Shown piece after piece: positions 1 through 9,541 of a stretch of 64,000 nt of DNA. The translations under genes and the position numbers were made by a program. Origin of the DNA: an uncultured Nitrospira sp. (GTDB lineage Bacteria; Nitrospirota; Nitrospiria; Nitrospirales; Nitrospiraceae); contig CABVSR010000007.1 in assembly GCA_902500995.1 (NCBI GenBank), forward strand, positions 110,878-174,877, written 5' to 3'. The notes beneath the pieces are model-generated. The model was not told the DNA's origin and searched no databases. It saw nothing but the letters and a program-made list of their open reading frames with translations. How positions within the stretch are numbered: position 1 is the stretch's first letter; each line of letters opens with the position of its first letter.

Positions 1-311
1 GGTTCCGCGTAACTCATGTGCATGATCAGAACCGGGTGCTGGTCTTCCATCGCTGGGTTGAAGGGGAAGGGCATGATGTGATGGTGGTTCTGCATCTGGC
101 CAACTTCACCCGTGTCGGATACCGGATCGGTTTTCCCGGCTCGGGAGAGTGGCGCGAAGTGTTGAACAGCGATGCGTATGAAAACTGGATCAACGCCGGC
201 GTGGCGGGCAATCAGGGCCGTGTCGTCGCGAGCGAGCACGCTCTGCACGGATTCCGCGACTCCGCCGACATGGTGCTGCCAGCGAATAGCATCCTGATGT
301 TTACCCGCTAG
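1..311 (+). CDS. C-terminal fragment of alpha-amylase/branching-enzyme-like protein
   Basis: This is the 3' end of a gene that begins upstream of the window; the frame is open from base 3 to the stop. The visible ~102 residues look like the all-beta C-terminal domain found after the catalytic barrel in GH13 enzymes such as glycogen branching enzyme: a run of beta strands with VFHRW, VVLHLANFT and a final SILMF strand. In this family the domain supports glucan binding and does not carry the catalytic residues. The catalytic part is outside the window, so branching enzyme, amylase and trehalose-forming enzymes cannot be told apart here. Confidence 0.6.
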   Translation, partial: FRVTHVHDQNRVLVFHRWVEGEGHDVMVVLHLANFTRVGYRIGFPGSGEWREVLNSDAYENWINAGVAGNQGRVVASEHALHGFRDSADMVLPANSILMFTR

Positions 312-487
312 TACCGCCTCATAAGACGTCTGTGTAGCTGAGACGACCTCACGCTGCGGCACATATTCCACCCGCAATTCGCACCATCGGCGACAGACTC
401 CCCGGCCACCTGGGCATAGAGTCACCATGTCAGTAGGAACTCAGGCGGAATGGTGCGCGATGGTGCGATAGAACGAGACAGGAGGTC

Positions 488-811
488 ATGATGAAGCGGC
501 AAATCCTGGCGATGCTGATCTTCGTGTGGGGAATCGGATCAATGAGCCTGGCCCAGGCATTTCAAACTGCGGTGGTCTTCCCGGTCAGTTCGATCGAGCA
601 CGTGGATTCACGGAACCAAGTCCTCACGTTCAAGACGGAGGACGGGCAGGTGCGGATGTTTCGCGTGGCGGAATCAGTGGGGATGAAGCGGGAGTCCTTT
701 GCGAAGGGTGACATCGTCCGTATCGAAGTCGATCTTGACGACCAAATCGTCAACATCGCCAAGATCCCTCAGACGTCGTCTTCCTCTCACGGATTCTGGC
801 GAACGAAGTGA
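488..811 (+). CDS. Small exported protein of unknown function
   Basis: The gene encodes 107 residues. GGAGG at 481-485 lies just before two adjacent ATG codons (488 and 491); the second has the better spacing. The N-terminus is a typical signal peptide: two positive charges, a hydrophobic core, then a cleavage site near SLAQA-FQ. The mature ~80 residues are predicted mostly beta (VVFPVSSIEHVDS, NQVLTFKTEDGQVRMF, DIVRIEVDLDDQIV), which resembles a small OB-like or SH3-like barrel. I do not recognise a family. It stands alone, with the next gene convergent. Confidence 0.7.
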   Translation: MMKRQILAMLIFVWGIGSMSLAQAFQTAVVFPVSSIEHVDSRNQVLTFKTEDGQVRMFRVAESVGMKRESFAKGDIVRIEVDLDDQIVNIAKIPQTSSSSHGFWRTK

Positions 812-862
812 TTCCCCCTTATGGTGATCGCCTCGTTGTCGGCGGGACCATCGACAGAGCAG

Positions 863-1708
863 TTAGAGTTTCCACCACGAAGCGACGGCGGGATGAGGTC
901 TTGCGCGGAGCGGGCGCGTTTGAATCCATTGGTCCAGGAAACGAAGCCCTGCCTGGCGGCAGTAGTCCGCGGCGATGGCCGCCTCCTCCGTTCCCTGATT
1001 GACCATGAAAAAGAAGCCCTTCTCCGTCAGGTTGAGTGCGATGCTGTCAAAAAGCCGCGCCGGGGAAAAGATCCTGAGGGGCAGTCGCCATGCCAGCACC
1101 GGCGACGGCGTCACGAAGGGGTACCAGGCAGTGATCACGTCGGCCTGTTTCTCCACCTTGCAATAGTCAGCCACCACAAATGACGTCTGCGGGAGCGGCG
1201 CGATGTAACCGCAGGCCGCATCGTAGCGGCTGTAGCCGGTCGGGTAGAGACGGAATCCTTCCACATCGATTCCTGTCAGCGTCGCCGGACGAAAGAAGGC
1301 GTGAAGAGCTCGTGCATACCAGAAGTTTGCGCAGCCCACATCCGTGACGGCGAGGCCTTGCGGAACATGGCGGTTCTTGGCCGTCCACGCCTGGTCGAGG
1401 ATATCAATATACGTATAATTGGCCAGCGCAGTATGGCGGCCATAGTGGGATTCGAAACGTACGGCATATCGCGCCTGCAATTCATCGATGCGCTCGACCT
1501 GCCACGGTGCCAACCCCGAGAGACTACCGATCGGCGTTTCATGGTATGGCCGTCTCGACCAGCGTAGACCTTCCGACAAGCGAAACCACAGCCCATGATA
1601 AAGCGACCGGCAGCGCTGAATGAGGGTGTAGTAGTGAACCGGCGGAGCAAGACCGGAAAGAATCGCATCTTTGTCAGTCGCCCGTCCCGCCTTTGTGAAT
1701 GATCCCAT
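863..1708 (-). CDS. Class I SAM-dependent methyltransferase-like protein
   Basis: The protein has about 281 residues from the ATG at 1708, which follows a purine-rich GGGGG stretch. The frame stays open 92 codons further upstream, but that extension overlaps the PIN-toxin gene and looks non-coding. Motif I appears as VTDVGCANFWYA, followed by a strand ending in an acidic residue (LTGIDVEG) and an ADVITAWYPFVTP strand, in the order expected for a Rossmann methyltransferase. The middle carries many Tyr and Phe residues. No substrate can be inferred, and no partner gene lies nearby. The glycine motif is degenerate, so activity is uncertain. Confidence 0.6.
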   Translation of the reverse strand: MGSFTKAGRATDKDAILSGLAPPVHYYTLIQRCRSLYHGLWFRLSEGLRWSRRPYHETPIGSLSGLAPWQVERIDELQARYAVRFESHYGRHTALANYTYIDILDQAWTAKNRHVPQGLAVTDVGCANFWYARALHAFFRPATLTGIDVEGFRLYPTGYSRYDAACGYIAPLPQTSFVVADYCKVEKQADVITAWYPFVTPSPVLAWRLPLRIFSPARLFDSIALNLTEKGFFFMVNQGTEEAAIAADYCRQAGLRFLDQWIQTRPLRARPHPAVASWWKL

Positions 1709-1878
1709 CCAAGAAGTTTCCCCCACCTGTCCATATCCGCCAATGAAAAACTGAAAGCGGCACGGGTTGTTTAATCTACACGTTAGATCACCGGAGACCG
1801 CTCCTATGTGCGGTTCAGTGAATTCTCCAACTCCGGTCTGGACTACACCGTCGTCGAGGATCTGCGACCTGGCGAAAT

Positions 1879-2325
1879 TTACGATCGCTGCTTGAGGTGC
1901 TGCAAGAACGTCGCGACCGAGACGATTTCCACGGAGGCCACCCGGCGAAGGGTAAGCAGATCGTCGTCGCCGCTGACAAGCCAACGTGCGCCGGCTGTCT
2001 TGGCGCAGGCGACGAATTTGGCGTCGTCCTTGTCGCGTAGCTCAGGAACAGGGAATGACGTTGCCTTGACCGTCTCGACAAATGGAAGCAGTTCGTCTTC
2101 GAGCAGTGCACGAATCTCCGCTGAACTGAGTGTGAACTTCGGATAGGCCAACACCCGAATGTACTCATCGAGGATCAAGGCCGACACGATGGGGCGGATT
2201 CGACCGGATTGCCAGGCAGGGACGAGCTGGGATGGTGGGCCGGAAAAAAGCAGGGCGGAAACAATCACGTTGGTGTCGAGGACGGCTCGGATCACCGCTT
2301 GCGGCCTCGCCGGCTTCGTGTCCAC
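1879..2325 (-). CDS. PIN-domain ribonuclease toxin
   Basis: The 148-residue protein belongs to the PIN toxin family of type II toxin-antitoxin systems, in which a Mg2+-dependent site cuts RNA. The acidic residues are all visible: the Asp of AVLDTNVIVSALL near residue 17, the Glu of ILDEYIRVL near 54, the Asp of DKDDAKFVACA near 99 and the Asp cluster of VSGDDDLL near 119. The start overlaps the end of the upstream antitoxin gene by 34 bp, which implies coupled translation. The toxin looks intact. Confidence 0.85.
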   Translation of the reverse strand: MDTKPARPQAVIRAVLDTNVIVSALLFSGPPSQLVPAWQSGRIRPIVSALILDEYIRVLAYPKFTLSSAEIRALLEDELLPFVETVKATSFPVPELRDKDDAKFVACAKTAGARWLVSGDDDLLTLRRVASVEIVSVATFLQHLKQRS

Positions 2326-2540
2326 TCGATGGCCTTGTCGATATCGTTCGGTTCGAGCCCGAGTGCTGCGATTTTGAGGCGTATGGCGGAGAGCCGGGAG
2401 CCTGCATCCGAGAGAGTGACCGGTCGAAGAATCAGAGTCCCGTCCTTAGTCGTGATATCGAAGTAGTCGGTATCGGGGATCTCCTCCAGCGCTTTCTTGG
2501 GTAATGTGACTTGGTTTTTTGAAGTCTTTTTTGCGAGCAT
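2292..2540 (-). CDS. AbrB/MazE-type antitoxin
   Basis: This 82-residue protein starts at an ATG preceded by GAGAGG. The N-terminal half (KTSKNQVTLPKKALEEI) is a swapped-hairpin AbrB DNA-binding domain; KNQVTLPK is the usual signature. The C-terminal half is charged and probably wraps the toxin. It is the first gene of a two-gene operon with the overlapping PIN toxin. Proteins of this type normally repress their own promoter, and a 17-bp inverted repeat sits immediately upstream of the start codon. Confidence 0.85.
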   Translation of the reverse strand: MLAKKTSKNQVTLPKKALEEIPDTDYFDITTKDGTLILRPVTLSDAGSRLSAIRLKIAALGLEPNDIDKAIEWTRSRRGRKR

Positions 2541-2555
2541 ACGTACCTCTCGTAG

Positions 2556-2572
2556 AGTAAGGATATCTTACT
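2556..2572 (-). promoter_or_regulatory. Inverted repeat, probable TA operator
   Basis: AGTAAG-GATAT-CTTACT is a perfect 6-bp inverted repeat with a 5-bp spacer, located 16 bp upstream of the antitoxin start. Its place and symmetry fit an operator bound by the AbrB-type dimer. That role is inferred; only the symmetry is directly seen. Confidence 0.5.
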
Positions 2573-2851
2573 GGACCTCCTAGGTCATCCGCAAACTCCT
2601 TCCATCTTCCGACATGAATCCCCGGCTTCATGAATGGCTGGCAGGGAGTCGGATCCCGCCCTCGCATCGAAGTCGATCTAACAACTTGTATCCCTTCGGA
2701 TACAGCCGTATCTCGCTCGATACAACCTCTGATCCGTGAAGCGGTTCGATTCGGCTCAACGTCGGCCGCACCCGCGACGCCGTGCGGGACACCCGTGCTT
2801 CAAGACGCGGGACTAAATGGACGGATAACGCTGGTCCAAGCGACGGCATCA

Positions 2852-3355
2852 TCATGACCCCGGCTGTTCGCTGCTTGCGGGACTCTTGTCTGATCTCGTG
2901 AAGTCTTTCTCCGGAACCAGTGCCTTCTCCATTTTCCGGTGTGGAATGCCGGCATCGAGAAACAGATCGCCGACGGCACGGAAGCCGGCTCGTTCATAAA
3001 ACCCGATCGCGTGGGTCTGCGCCGAGAGTGTGACGCGGTTGAGCTTTTGCCTGAAGGCGAGATCGAGTAACGCCTCCAGCAACGCGCGGCCCGCGCCGCG
3101 ACCGCGCCAGGCCTTGAGCACGGCCATTCTGCCGATCGTGCCGTTGGTTTGCATGCGCGCGGTGCCGATGGCTTCACCCGCCTCGTTCCAGGCGAGCGCG
3201 TGGGCACAATGTGAATCGAGCCCGTCCCATTCCAATTCTTCCGGCACGCTCTGTTCATGGATAAAGACAGTGATGCGGACGGGCCGGATCACCTGTTCCG
3301 CTCGAGACCAGTCCACGAGTTCCACGCGGATGGCTTCATCCCGATTCTTCTTCAC
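2852..3355 (-). CDS. GNAT-family N-acetyltransferase
   Basis: The fold is that of acetyl-CoA-dependent GNAT enzymes. The cofactor motif is RGRGAGRALLEALL, preceded by strand IGRMAVL and followed by LSAQTHAIGFYERAGF, the usual motif-B helix and strand. I choose the GTG at 3355 (about 167 residues) because GGGAG precedes it by nine bases. An ATG at 3406 would add 17 residues but has no ribosome-binding site. The N-terminal part (RITVFIHEQSVPEELEWDG) resembles the ElaA/YjgM-like subgroup. The acceptor substrate is unknown, and the gene is monocistronic. Confidence 0.8.
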   Translation of the reverse strand: MKKNRDEAIRVELVDWSRAEQVIRPVRITVFIHEQSVPEELEWDGLDSHCAHALAWNEAGEAIGTARMQTNGTIGRMAVLKAWRGRGAGRALLEALLDLAFRQKLNRVTLSAQTHAIGFYERAGFRAVGDLFLDAGIPHRKMEKALVPEKDFTRSDKSPASSEQPGS

Positions 3356-3406
3356 GATTTCGTTCTCCCGGGAATTTCCCAGTGCCAATGTGACTGCAAC
3401 CACCAT

Positions 3407-4113
3407 GACAATGAACTAGACCATCCAGAGTGTCTCCGCAACCGATGCCGTTCGCCGGCCGGGTCAATTTCACTTCTGTTTTGGCGGATCGGCGATCACA
3501 TGGTACCGTGATGCCACGTAGTCATCAATGAGGCATGACGCGTGGTTCATGGTCGCGGCGGGAAGAAGGAGGCTGACGAGTGATGGCTCAACGGCGAATC
3601 GTTCGAAGCGCGGCGTTACGGAAAGGCCGGACGGGAATGTGGCATGCCTGGTGCCATGCCGGCGGGCAGGCGGCGCGGCCATCCCTGTTCAGTTGGGATT
3701 TTCTGCGATCGGTATGGACGCTCCTATGCAATGTGACCCGGCGACGGGACGGTCGAGGGGCTGATCGCCGCTTCACCTGGGGGCCGGAGCGTATCGGCTG
3801 CACTGCCCCGCGTTCCCCCGGCGTCTATGGACGCATGAATTGATCCTAGCCGCAGGCTTTCGTTCCTCTCCTCTCCAAATCGCTCCTTTCATCTCTGGCT
3901 AGTCCCTCACGCCACCCAGGCTTGATAGCCCGGCAGTCGCCCATTCAGCAAGGCCTCGACCGCATCAGCCTCGCCCGCTCATCGTCCCTTCACCGGCCGG
4001 AAAGAAGCTATTGACCCGCCGAGCGGTTGAGGCGAAGATGCGGCAGCGCCGCGCTGGTCCTACTGAACAGTGTTGATCATCTTGGCAACAGATCGAACGA
4101 TGAGGGGAAACCT
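3407..4113. other. Gene-free stretch between GNAT and UspA genes
   Basis: About 700 bp with no convincing gene on either strand. Several overlapping open frames of 60-90 codons exist, but their products are rich in Arg, Gly and Pro without pattern and none has a good ribosome-binding site. A TTGACC hexamer at 4012-4017 could be the -35 of a promoter for the downstream stress-protein gene, but the -10 is poor. The stretch may be decayed sequence. Confidence 0.4.
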
Positions 4114-4968
4114 ATGAAAGTGCTGATCGCGACGGATGGATCCAAGTATGGCAAGTGGGCGACCGAGTGGGTGGCGAGAATGCCCTTCGCGGAGAAGCCG
4201 GACGTGAGTCTGCTGCATGTCACGGATATCGAGGCGTTGCGCGCGCCGGTCATGTTTCAGCCGGTGGTCATCGGCAATGAGCCCTTTATCCAGGAAGAAA
4301 TCAAACGCATCGAGGCGCGCGGGAAAACCACCATGGCCGAAGCCAAGGCGCAGATGGCCTCTCTGAAGTTGAAGGGGAAACTGCTGTCGGAGCGCGGGCC
4401 TGCCGGTCCGACCATCCTTGATCGCGCGCCTCAGCGGGACGGCCTGGTGGCGATCGGGAGCCGCGGGTTAGATGCGCTCGACCGGCTGATGCTGGGCAGC
4501 ATCTCAGCGCAAGTCACCCTGCATGCTCCCTGCTCGGTACTGGTCGTGAAGGAAGCGCCGCGTCCTGTGAGTCGGATCCTCTTCGCGGCCGACGGATCGA
4601 AGGCGTCGGACAAGGCCCTGCGGTTTCTCCTGACCAAGCTGCAGCCGGAGGCTCGGGAAGGCCTTGAGCCGATCGACGTGGTGGTGACGCATGCGATGCC
4701 GTTCCTCAAGTACCCGGAGCTGAAAGAAGCCGGCGCTCGCCTGGTCGAGCAATGCGCCAACAAACTGATCAAGGCCGGGTACGTGGTCGATGAAGTGGTA
4801 CAACTCGGCAAACCGGCCGAGGAGATCTTAAAAGTGGCGTCCAAGAAGAAGGTGGATTTGATTGTGACCGGAGCCAAGGGCATGGGCGCGGTCGCCCGGT
4901 TTCTGCTGGGAAGCGTGTCTACCAAGGTCGTGCAGCAGAGCCCCTGCTCGGTGCTCGTGGTCCGATAA
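4114..4968 (+). CDS. Tandem universal stress protein (UspA family)
   Basis: The protein has 284 residues in two Usp domains. I choose the ATG at 4114, preceded by GAGGGG and starting MKVLIATDGSKYG; the upstream open extension lacks any such signal. Each domain begins with a strand ending in ATDGS or AADGS and ends with the ATP-binding pattern G-x2-G-x9-S (GSRGLDALDRLMLGS, GAKGMGAVARFLLGS), followed by PCSVLVV. Two intact nucleotide sites suggest an ATP-binding internal dimer. Its position just before a metal-efflux gene set suggests a stress role, but operon membership is not shown. Confidence 0.85.
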   Translation: MKVLIATDGSKYGKWATEWVARMPFAEKPDVSLLHVTDIEALRAPVMFQPVVIGNEPFIQEEIKRIEARGKTTMAEAKAQMASLKLKGKLLSERGPAGPTILDRAPQRDGLVAIGSRGLDALDRLMLGSISAQVTLHAPCSVLVVKEAPRPVSRILFAADGSKASDKALRFLLTKLQPEAREGLEPIDVVVTHAMPFLKYPELKEAGARLVEQCANKLIKAGYVVDEVVQLGKPAEEILKVASKKKVDLIVTGAKGMGAVARFLLGSVSTKVVQQSPCSVLVVR

Positions 4969-5159
4969 TTGGGACGTACTGGCGGCGCATCTCGGGAGGC
5001 GAGCAGGCCGCTGTGGCATTTCACCCCGTTTCTCCTCTCAAGAGCGTAGCAAAACGCTGCGATGACTGTGTCATTTCTGTGAAATTCGACTCCCCTCCGC
5101 GGCATGGTCCCTGCTGTTCTTCAGACACAGCAGGGGCGTGCAGAATAGACCATCGGCGC

Positions 5160-6398
5160 ATGACCTATCAGGTAACGGCTCCAACCGGTGCGGTGAGGCG
5201 GCAGCTTCGGCGGCTCGGGGGATCGCTTTGCCTTGCGGGTCGTACCCTCCTGGTCGCGTCGTGGCTGGCGTCCGGGATGGGGTGTGACCGGGATCCGTCG
5301 GCCTCGCCGCCGTCTGTCAGGCCTGCCAGTCGAGCTGCCGATGGCGTGGTGCAGCTGACTGCTGCCGAATCGGCTCGGGCAGGCATTCACGTCGCCACGG
5401 TACAAAAAGAGCCGTTTGTCTTACATCGCGAATTCCCGGCGACGATCCACGCCAATGAGAATGAATCGGCAGAAGTCACGACCCTGATCCGGGGGCGAGT
5501 CGTCGAGGTGCTGGTCGACGCGGGCAAGGACGTGAAGAAAGGCGAACGGCTGGCATTGCTCGATAGCGCGGATTTGGGGATGGCCGAAGGCCTGTATCTC
5601 AGAGCGGCGGCGCGGCAGCACGAAGCGCAACTCGCGCATGAGCGGGCGGCCAACCTGCATGAGCATCGCGCCATCAGCCTGGCCGAGCTGCAACGCCGGG
5701 AGGCGGAAATGAAAACGGCGCAGGCCGAGGCGAGGGAGGCGGCTCACCGGTTGACCCTCCTCGGCGTGCCCAAGCAGGAAGTGCAACGCCTCGACCGGGA
5801 GCGGACGATCCGTTCGGACATCGCGATCCGGGCGCCGTTCGCGGGGCGTGTGATCATGCGGAACATCACGCGCGGGGAAGTGGTGGAGACCTCGCGGAAC
5901 TGCTTCACCATCGCCGACCTGTCCGATGTCTGGGTGATCGCGAGCGTCCCGGAGAAAGACGTGCAGTTTATCCGTTTGAATCAGACCGTCCACGTCGTGG
6001 TCGCCGCCTACCCCCATGGGCTGTTTTCCGGACGCATGACCTACATCAGCGATGTGCTGGATCCGGAGACCAGAACGATGCGCATCCGCGTCACCGTGCC
6101 CAATCCGGATCGCGCGTTGAAACCGGAAATGTTCGCCATGGTCCGCGTCGATGTTTCTCCGCAGCCGGCTGTCATGGCGGTGCCGTTGGCCGCCGTCCAG
6201 CAGGACGGATCGGGCAAACTCCTGTTCGTGCGGCAGGGGGAGAATCGATTCGAGCCGCGCCGGGTTGTGCTGGGCGATGAACAGGACGGGCGGGTCATTG
6301 TGCTGGAGGGGTTGCGCGAAGGAGAAGAGGTGGTCGTCAAGGGAGCCTTTGCGATCCGGTCCGAACTCGATATCCACAAAGTTGAGCCCACCCAATGA
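5160..6398 (+). CDS. RND efflux periplasmic adaptor (CusB/CzcB type)
   Basis: This membrane-fusion protein (about 412 residues) links an inner-membrane RND pump to an outer-membrane channel. I choose the ATG at 5160. The N-terminus has a hydrophobic segment ending in a Cys (SGMGC), so it may be a lipoprotein, though the lipobox is weak. The barrel-sandwich/lipoyl part (RGRVVEVLVDAGKDVKKGERLALLDS), a coiled-coil hairpin rich in Ala/Glu/Arg, a second lipoyl half (IRAPFAGRVIMRNITRGEVVE) and a beta-barrel domain follow in order. The stop overlaps the next start (ATGA), so the two are co-translated. No outer-membrane partner gene is adjacent. Confidence 0.88.
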   Translation: MTYQVTAPTGAVRRQLRRLGGSLCLAGRTLLVASWLASGMGCDRDPSASPPSVRPASRAADGVVQLTAAESARAGIHVATVQKEPFVLHREFPATIHANENESAEVTTLIRGRVVEVLVDAGKDVKKGERLALLDSADLGMAEGLYLRAAARQHEAQLAHERAANLHEHRAISLAELQRREAEMKTAQAEAREAAHRLTLLGVPKQEVQRLDRERTIRSDIAIRAPFAGRVIMRNITRGEVVETSRNCFTIADLSDVWVIASVPEKDVQFIRLNQTVHVVVAAYPHGLFSGRMTYISDVLDPETRTMRIRVTVPNPDRALKPEMFAMVRVDVSPQPAVMAVPLAAVQQDGSGKLLFVRQGENRFEPRRVVLGDEQDGRVIVLEGLREGEEVVVKGAFAIRSELDIHKVEPTQ

Positions 6399-9300
6399 TT
6401 CTTGCGCTGCTGGAATTCTCCCTGCGCCAGCGCATCCTTATTCTCGGCCTGGCCTGCGCCTGCGCCGCGGCCGGGCTGTTCGCCTTCCAATCGATCCCGA
6501 TCGACGCTTATCCCGACGTGACCAACGTGCAAGTGCAGGTGTTGACGGAAGCCCCGGGGCTCTCGCCGGTAGAAATCGAACGCTTCATCACCTATCCGAT
6601 CGAACTGCAGATGAACGGTCTGCCGGGACTGACGGAAATACGTTCCATCTCCAAATTTGCCCTCTCCCAACTCACGGTTGTGTTCGCGGATGATGTGGAT
6701 GTGTATTTTGCCCGGCAGCTCGTGCTGGAGCGGATCATGGCGGTGCGCGACCGATTGCCGACGGGCATCGAGCCGGTCATGGCGCCGGTGACGACCGGGC
6801 TGGGAGAAATCTACCAATATTATCTCGATGGGGCGAAGGGAGCGGACCGCGATGCCGCGCTGGTGGAAGAAGAGCTGACGAATCAGCGGACGGTGCAGGA
6901 CTGGGTGCTCCGCCCTTTGCTGAAGGGCGTGCCGGGCGTTATCGATGTGAACGGCCTTGGCGGGTTCGTCAAACAGTATCAAGTGCTGGTGAACCCCGAC
7001 AAGTTACGAAAATACAGCCTCACGCTGCAGGACATTTTTGACGCGGTGGAACAGAACAATGCCAATGCCGGCGGCAATGTGCTGGAGCGCCATGCTGAAC
7101 GCGCCATCGTGCGCGGGCTGGGACTCATCAAGAGCCTCGCCGACATCGAGCGCATCGTCGTCAAAGAAAAAGACGGCGTGCCGGTGTTCGTGCGGGATGT
7201 GGCGGAGGTCCGTATCGGGCATGCGGTGCGGCATGGGGCGGCGCTACTGAACGGGGAGCGCGAGGTGGTGGCCGGCACCGTGTTGATGCTGCGCGGGGGC
7301 AATGCGCGGGATGTCGTGCAAGCGGTGAAACGGCGAACGGAGGCGATCCAGCGGGAGGGGATTCTGCCGGATGGACTCACCATCGTGCCCTTCTATGACC
7401 GCATCGAACTCGTCACCGCCGCCATCCATACCGTGCGCGATGCCTTGATTGAAGGCGTGGTCCTGGTCACGCTGGTCTTTTTTCTCTTTCTCGGCCATGT
7501 GCGAAGCGCGATCGTGGTGACGGCGTCGCTGCTGGTCACGCCGTTGATCACGTTTCTGGTGATGCAGCGGCTGGGACTGTCGGCCAACCTGATGACCTTG
7601 GGTGGGCTGGCGATCGGCATCGGTGAAATCGCCGACGGATCGCTGGTCGTGGTGGAAAACATCTATCGCCATTTGTCGGAGCACCGGCTGCAACAGCGAT
7701 CCCGATTGGAGGTGATTTTGCGGGCGACCAACGAGGTCGGGCGGCCGATCCTGTTCGGGATTCTCATCATCAGCGTCGTCTTTCTTCCCTTGATGACGCT
7801 CCACGGCATGGAAGGGAAAATGTTCGCGCCCCTGGCCTACACGCTCGTCATTTCCCTGTTGGCCTCGGTGATCGTCACCTTGACCCTGTCCCCGGTGCTG
7901 GCCTCGTTTGTTTTGCGCGGCGACCATCCGCAAGAAACCCGCCTGACGCGGTGGATGAAGGCGCAGTATCAACCGCTGCTCCGGTGGACGCTCGACCATC
8001 GCGCAGCCGTGCTGCTGGGTTCGACGGCGGTTGTGCTGGCCAGCGTGAGTCTGGTGCCGTTCGTCGGGCGGGAGTTCATTCCCATTCTGGAGGAGGGCGC
8101 GCTGACCCCGCAGATTGTGCGCCTGCCCAGCGTCTCGTTGGACGAATCGATCGCCATCGAAAAACAGACCCAGCAAGTCATGCTGGAATTTCCGGAGGTG
8201 CGGATGTCGGTGAGCAAGATCGGGCGGCCGGATATCGCCGTGGGCCCGGAGGAGCCCAACGAAAGCGACCCGATCGTCACGCTCCGCCCGCGCGAGACCT
8301 GGACCACCGCGCAGACACAGTCCCAACTCGTGGACGCGATCAGAAAACGCCTGGCGGAAATCCCCGGCATTTCCGTGCTGATGAGCCAGCCGATTCAGGA
8401 GCGGGTCGATGAGCTGATTTCCGGGATCAGGACCGAATGCGCCATCAAGTTGTTCGGCGACGATCTCGATCTGCTGTACCGGCATGCCGAAGGCATCGCC
8501 GACCTGATGCGGACGATCGAAGGTGTCAAAGACGTGAAAGTCGAGCAGGTCGCGGGGCAACCCTATCTCACGATCGATATCCATCGCGAGAAAATCGCCC
8601 GCTACGGGATCAACGTCTCGGATGTGCAGGATATCATTACCACCGCGGTCGGAGGAAAACCGGCGACGCAGGTGTACGAGGGCGAGCGGCGATTTCAGCT
8701 GATCCTCCGTTTCCCGGAAGCGTCCCGCAACAGCATCGGCGCGATCGGAGAGATCCGGGTGCGATCGGCTGCCGGCGCGCCGATTCCCTTGAGCGAACTG
8801 GCCGCGATCGAGATGCGGGAAGGACCGGCGCGAATCAGCCGCGAGCAGGCGAAGCGGCGGATCTATATCGGCTTCAATGTCGTGGGACGGGACATCGGGA
8901 GTGTCGTCGACGAGGGCCGGAAGCGGTTGGCTGAGGAAGTCCGGTTGCCGCAAGGGTACACTGTGGCCTGGGGCGGCGCGTTTGAGAATATGGAACGGGC
9001 GAATGCGCGCTTGTTGCTGGTGGTGCCGATCACCCTTGGATTAGTGTTTTTCCTCCTCTTTTGGGCGTTCCATTCGCTGCGGTATGCGGGATTGATCATT
9101 CTCAATCTCCCGTTCGCGTTGATCGGCGGGGTGGTCTCGCTGTGGTTCACCGATCAGTATTTGAGTGTGCCGGCCTCGATCGGCTTCATTGAACTGTTCG
9201 GGTTGGCGGTCGGCAACGGCATCGTGCTCGTCTCGTACATCAATCAGTTGCGCAATGAGGGGCAGCAGACGGAGGCGGCGATCCTCGCGGGCTGCGTGCT

Positions 9301-9523
9301 CCGGCTGCGGCCGGTCGTGATGACGATGATGACGACCCTGTTGGGCCTCCTCCCCCTGGTGTTGGCGCAGGGGATCGGCGCGGAGGTGCAGCGGCCATTG
9401 GCCACGGTGGTAATCGGCGGACTGTTCACCTCGACGGCCTTGACCCTGCTCGTGCTGCCGGCGTTATACCGCACGTTCGCCGAACAGGAGGTGACGAAGG
9501 AACATGCCCCGGAGTGGGTGTAG
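6395..9523 (+). CDS. Heavy-metal RND efflux pump (CusA/CzcA family)
   Basis: This is a proton-driven inner-membrane pump of 1042 residues, the usual family length. It has the N-terminal TM1 with FQSIPIDAYPDVTNVQVQV, which is characteristic of the heavy-metal RND subfamily, two large periplasmic loops and two blocks of membrane helices. TM4 carries GGLAIGIGEIADGSLVVVEN with the conserved Asp of the proton relay. The second half contains the late RND helices (LRPVVMTMMTTLLGLLPL). The metal cannot be assigned: the expected Cus Met triad was not confirmed by eye. It forms an operon with the adaptor and probably the ATPase 18 bp downstream. Confidence 0.9.
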   Translation: MILALLEFSLRQRILILGLACACAAAGLFAFQSIPIDAYPDVTNVQVQVLTEAPGLSPVEIERFITYPIELQMNGLPGLTEIRSISKFALSQLTVVFADDVDVYFARQLVLERIMAVRDRLPTGIEPVMAPVTTGLGEIYQYYLDGAKGADRDAALVEEELTNQRTVQDWVLRPLLKGVPGVIDVNGLGGFVKQYQVLVNPDKLRKYSLTLQDIFDAVEQNNANAGGNVLERHAERAIVRGLGLIKSLADIERIVVKEKDGVPVFVRDVAEVRIGHAVRHGAALLNGEREVVAGTVLMLRGGNARDVVQAVKRRTEAIQREGILPDGLTIVPFYDRIELVTAAIHTVRDALIEGVVLVTLVFFLFLGHVRSAIVVTASLLVTPLITFLVMQRLGLSANLMTLGGLAIGIGEIADGSLVVVENIYRHLSEHRLQQRSRLEVILRATNEVGRPILFGILIISVVFLPLMTLHGMEGKMFAPLAYTLVISLLASVIVTLTLSPVLASFVLRGDHPQETRLTRWMKAQYQPLLRWTLDHRAAVLLGSTAVVLASVSLVPFVGREFIPILEEGALTPQIVRLPSVSLDESIAIEKQTQQVMLEFPEVRMSVSKIGRPDIAVGPEEPNESDPIVTLRPRETWTTAQTQSQLVDAIRKRLAEIPGISVLMSQPIQERVDELISGIRTECAIKLFGDDLDLLYRHAEGIADLMRTIEGVKDVKVEQVAGQPYLTIDIHREKIARYGINVSDVQDIITTAVGGKPATQVYEGERRFQLILRFPEASRNSIGAIGEIRVRSAAGAPIPLSELAAIEMREGPARISREQAKRRIYIGFNVVGRDIGSVVDEGRKRLAEEVRLPQGYTVAWGGAFENMERANARLLLVVPITLGLVFFLLFWAFHSLRYAGLIILNLPFALIGGVVSLWFTDQYLSVPASIGFIELFGLAVGNGIVLVSYINQLRNEGQQTEAAILAGCVLRLRPVVMTMMTTLLGLLPLVLAQGIGAEVQRPLATVVIGGLFTSTALTLLVLPALYRTFAEQEVTKEHAPEWV

Positions 9524-9541
9524 AAGGCTCCGGGAGAACCT

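Noticed and set aside
1709..1984. Upstream 92-codon extension of the methyltransferase frame
   Set aside because: It overlaps the PIN-toxin gene and its residues look like out-of-frame translation.
3580..3843. 87-codon open frame in the 3.4-4.1 kb gap
   Set aside because: Composition is irregular and Arg-rich, there is no recognisable domain, and it overlaps frames on the other strand.
7244..8953. Long (569-codon) open frame antisense to the RND pump gene
   Set aside because: It mirrors the codon pattern of the high-GC pump gene, is rich in His, Asp, Gln and Arg, and has no domain or ribosome-binding site.
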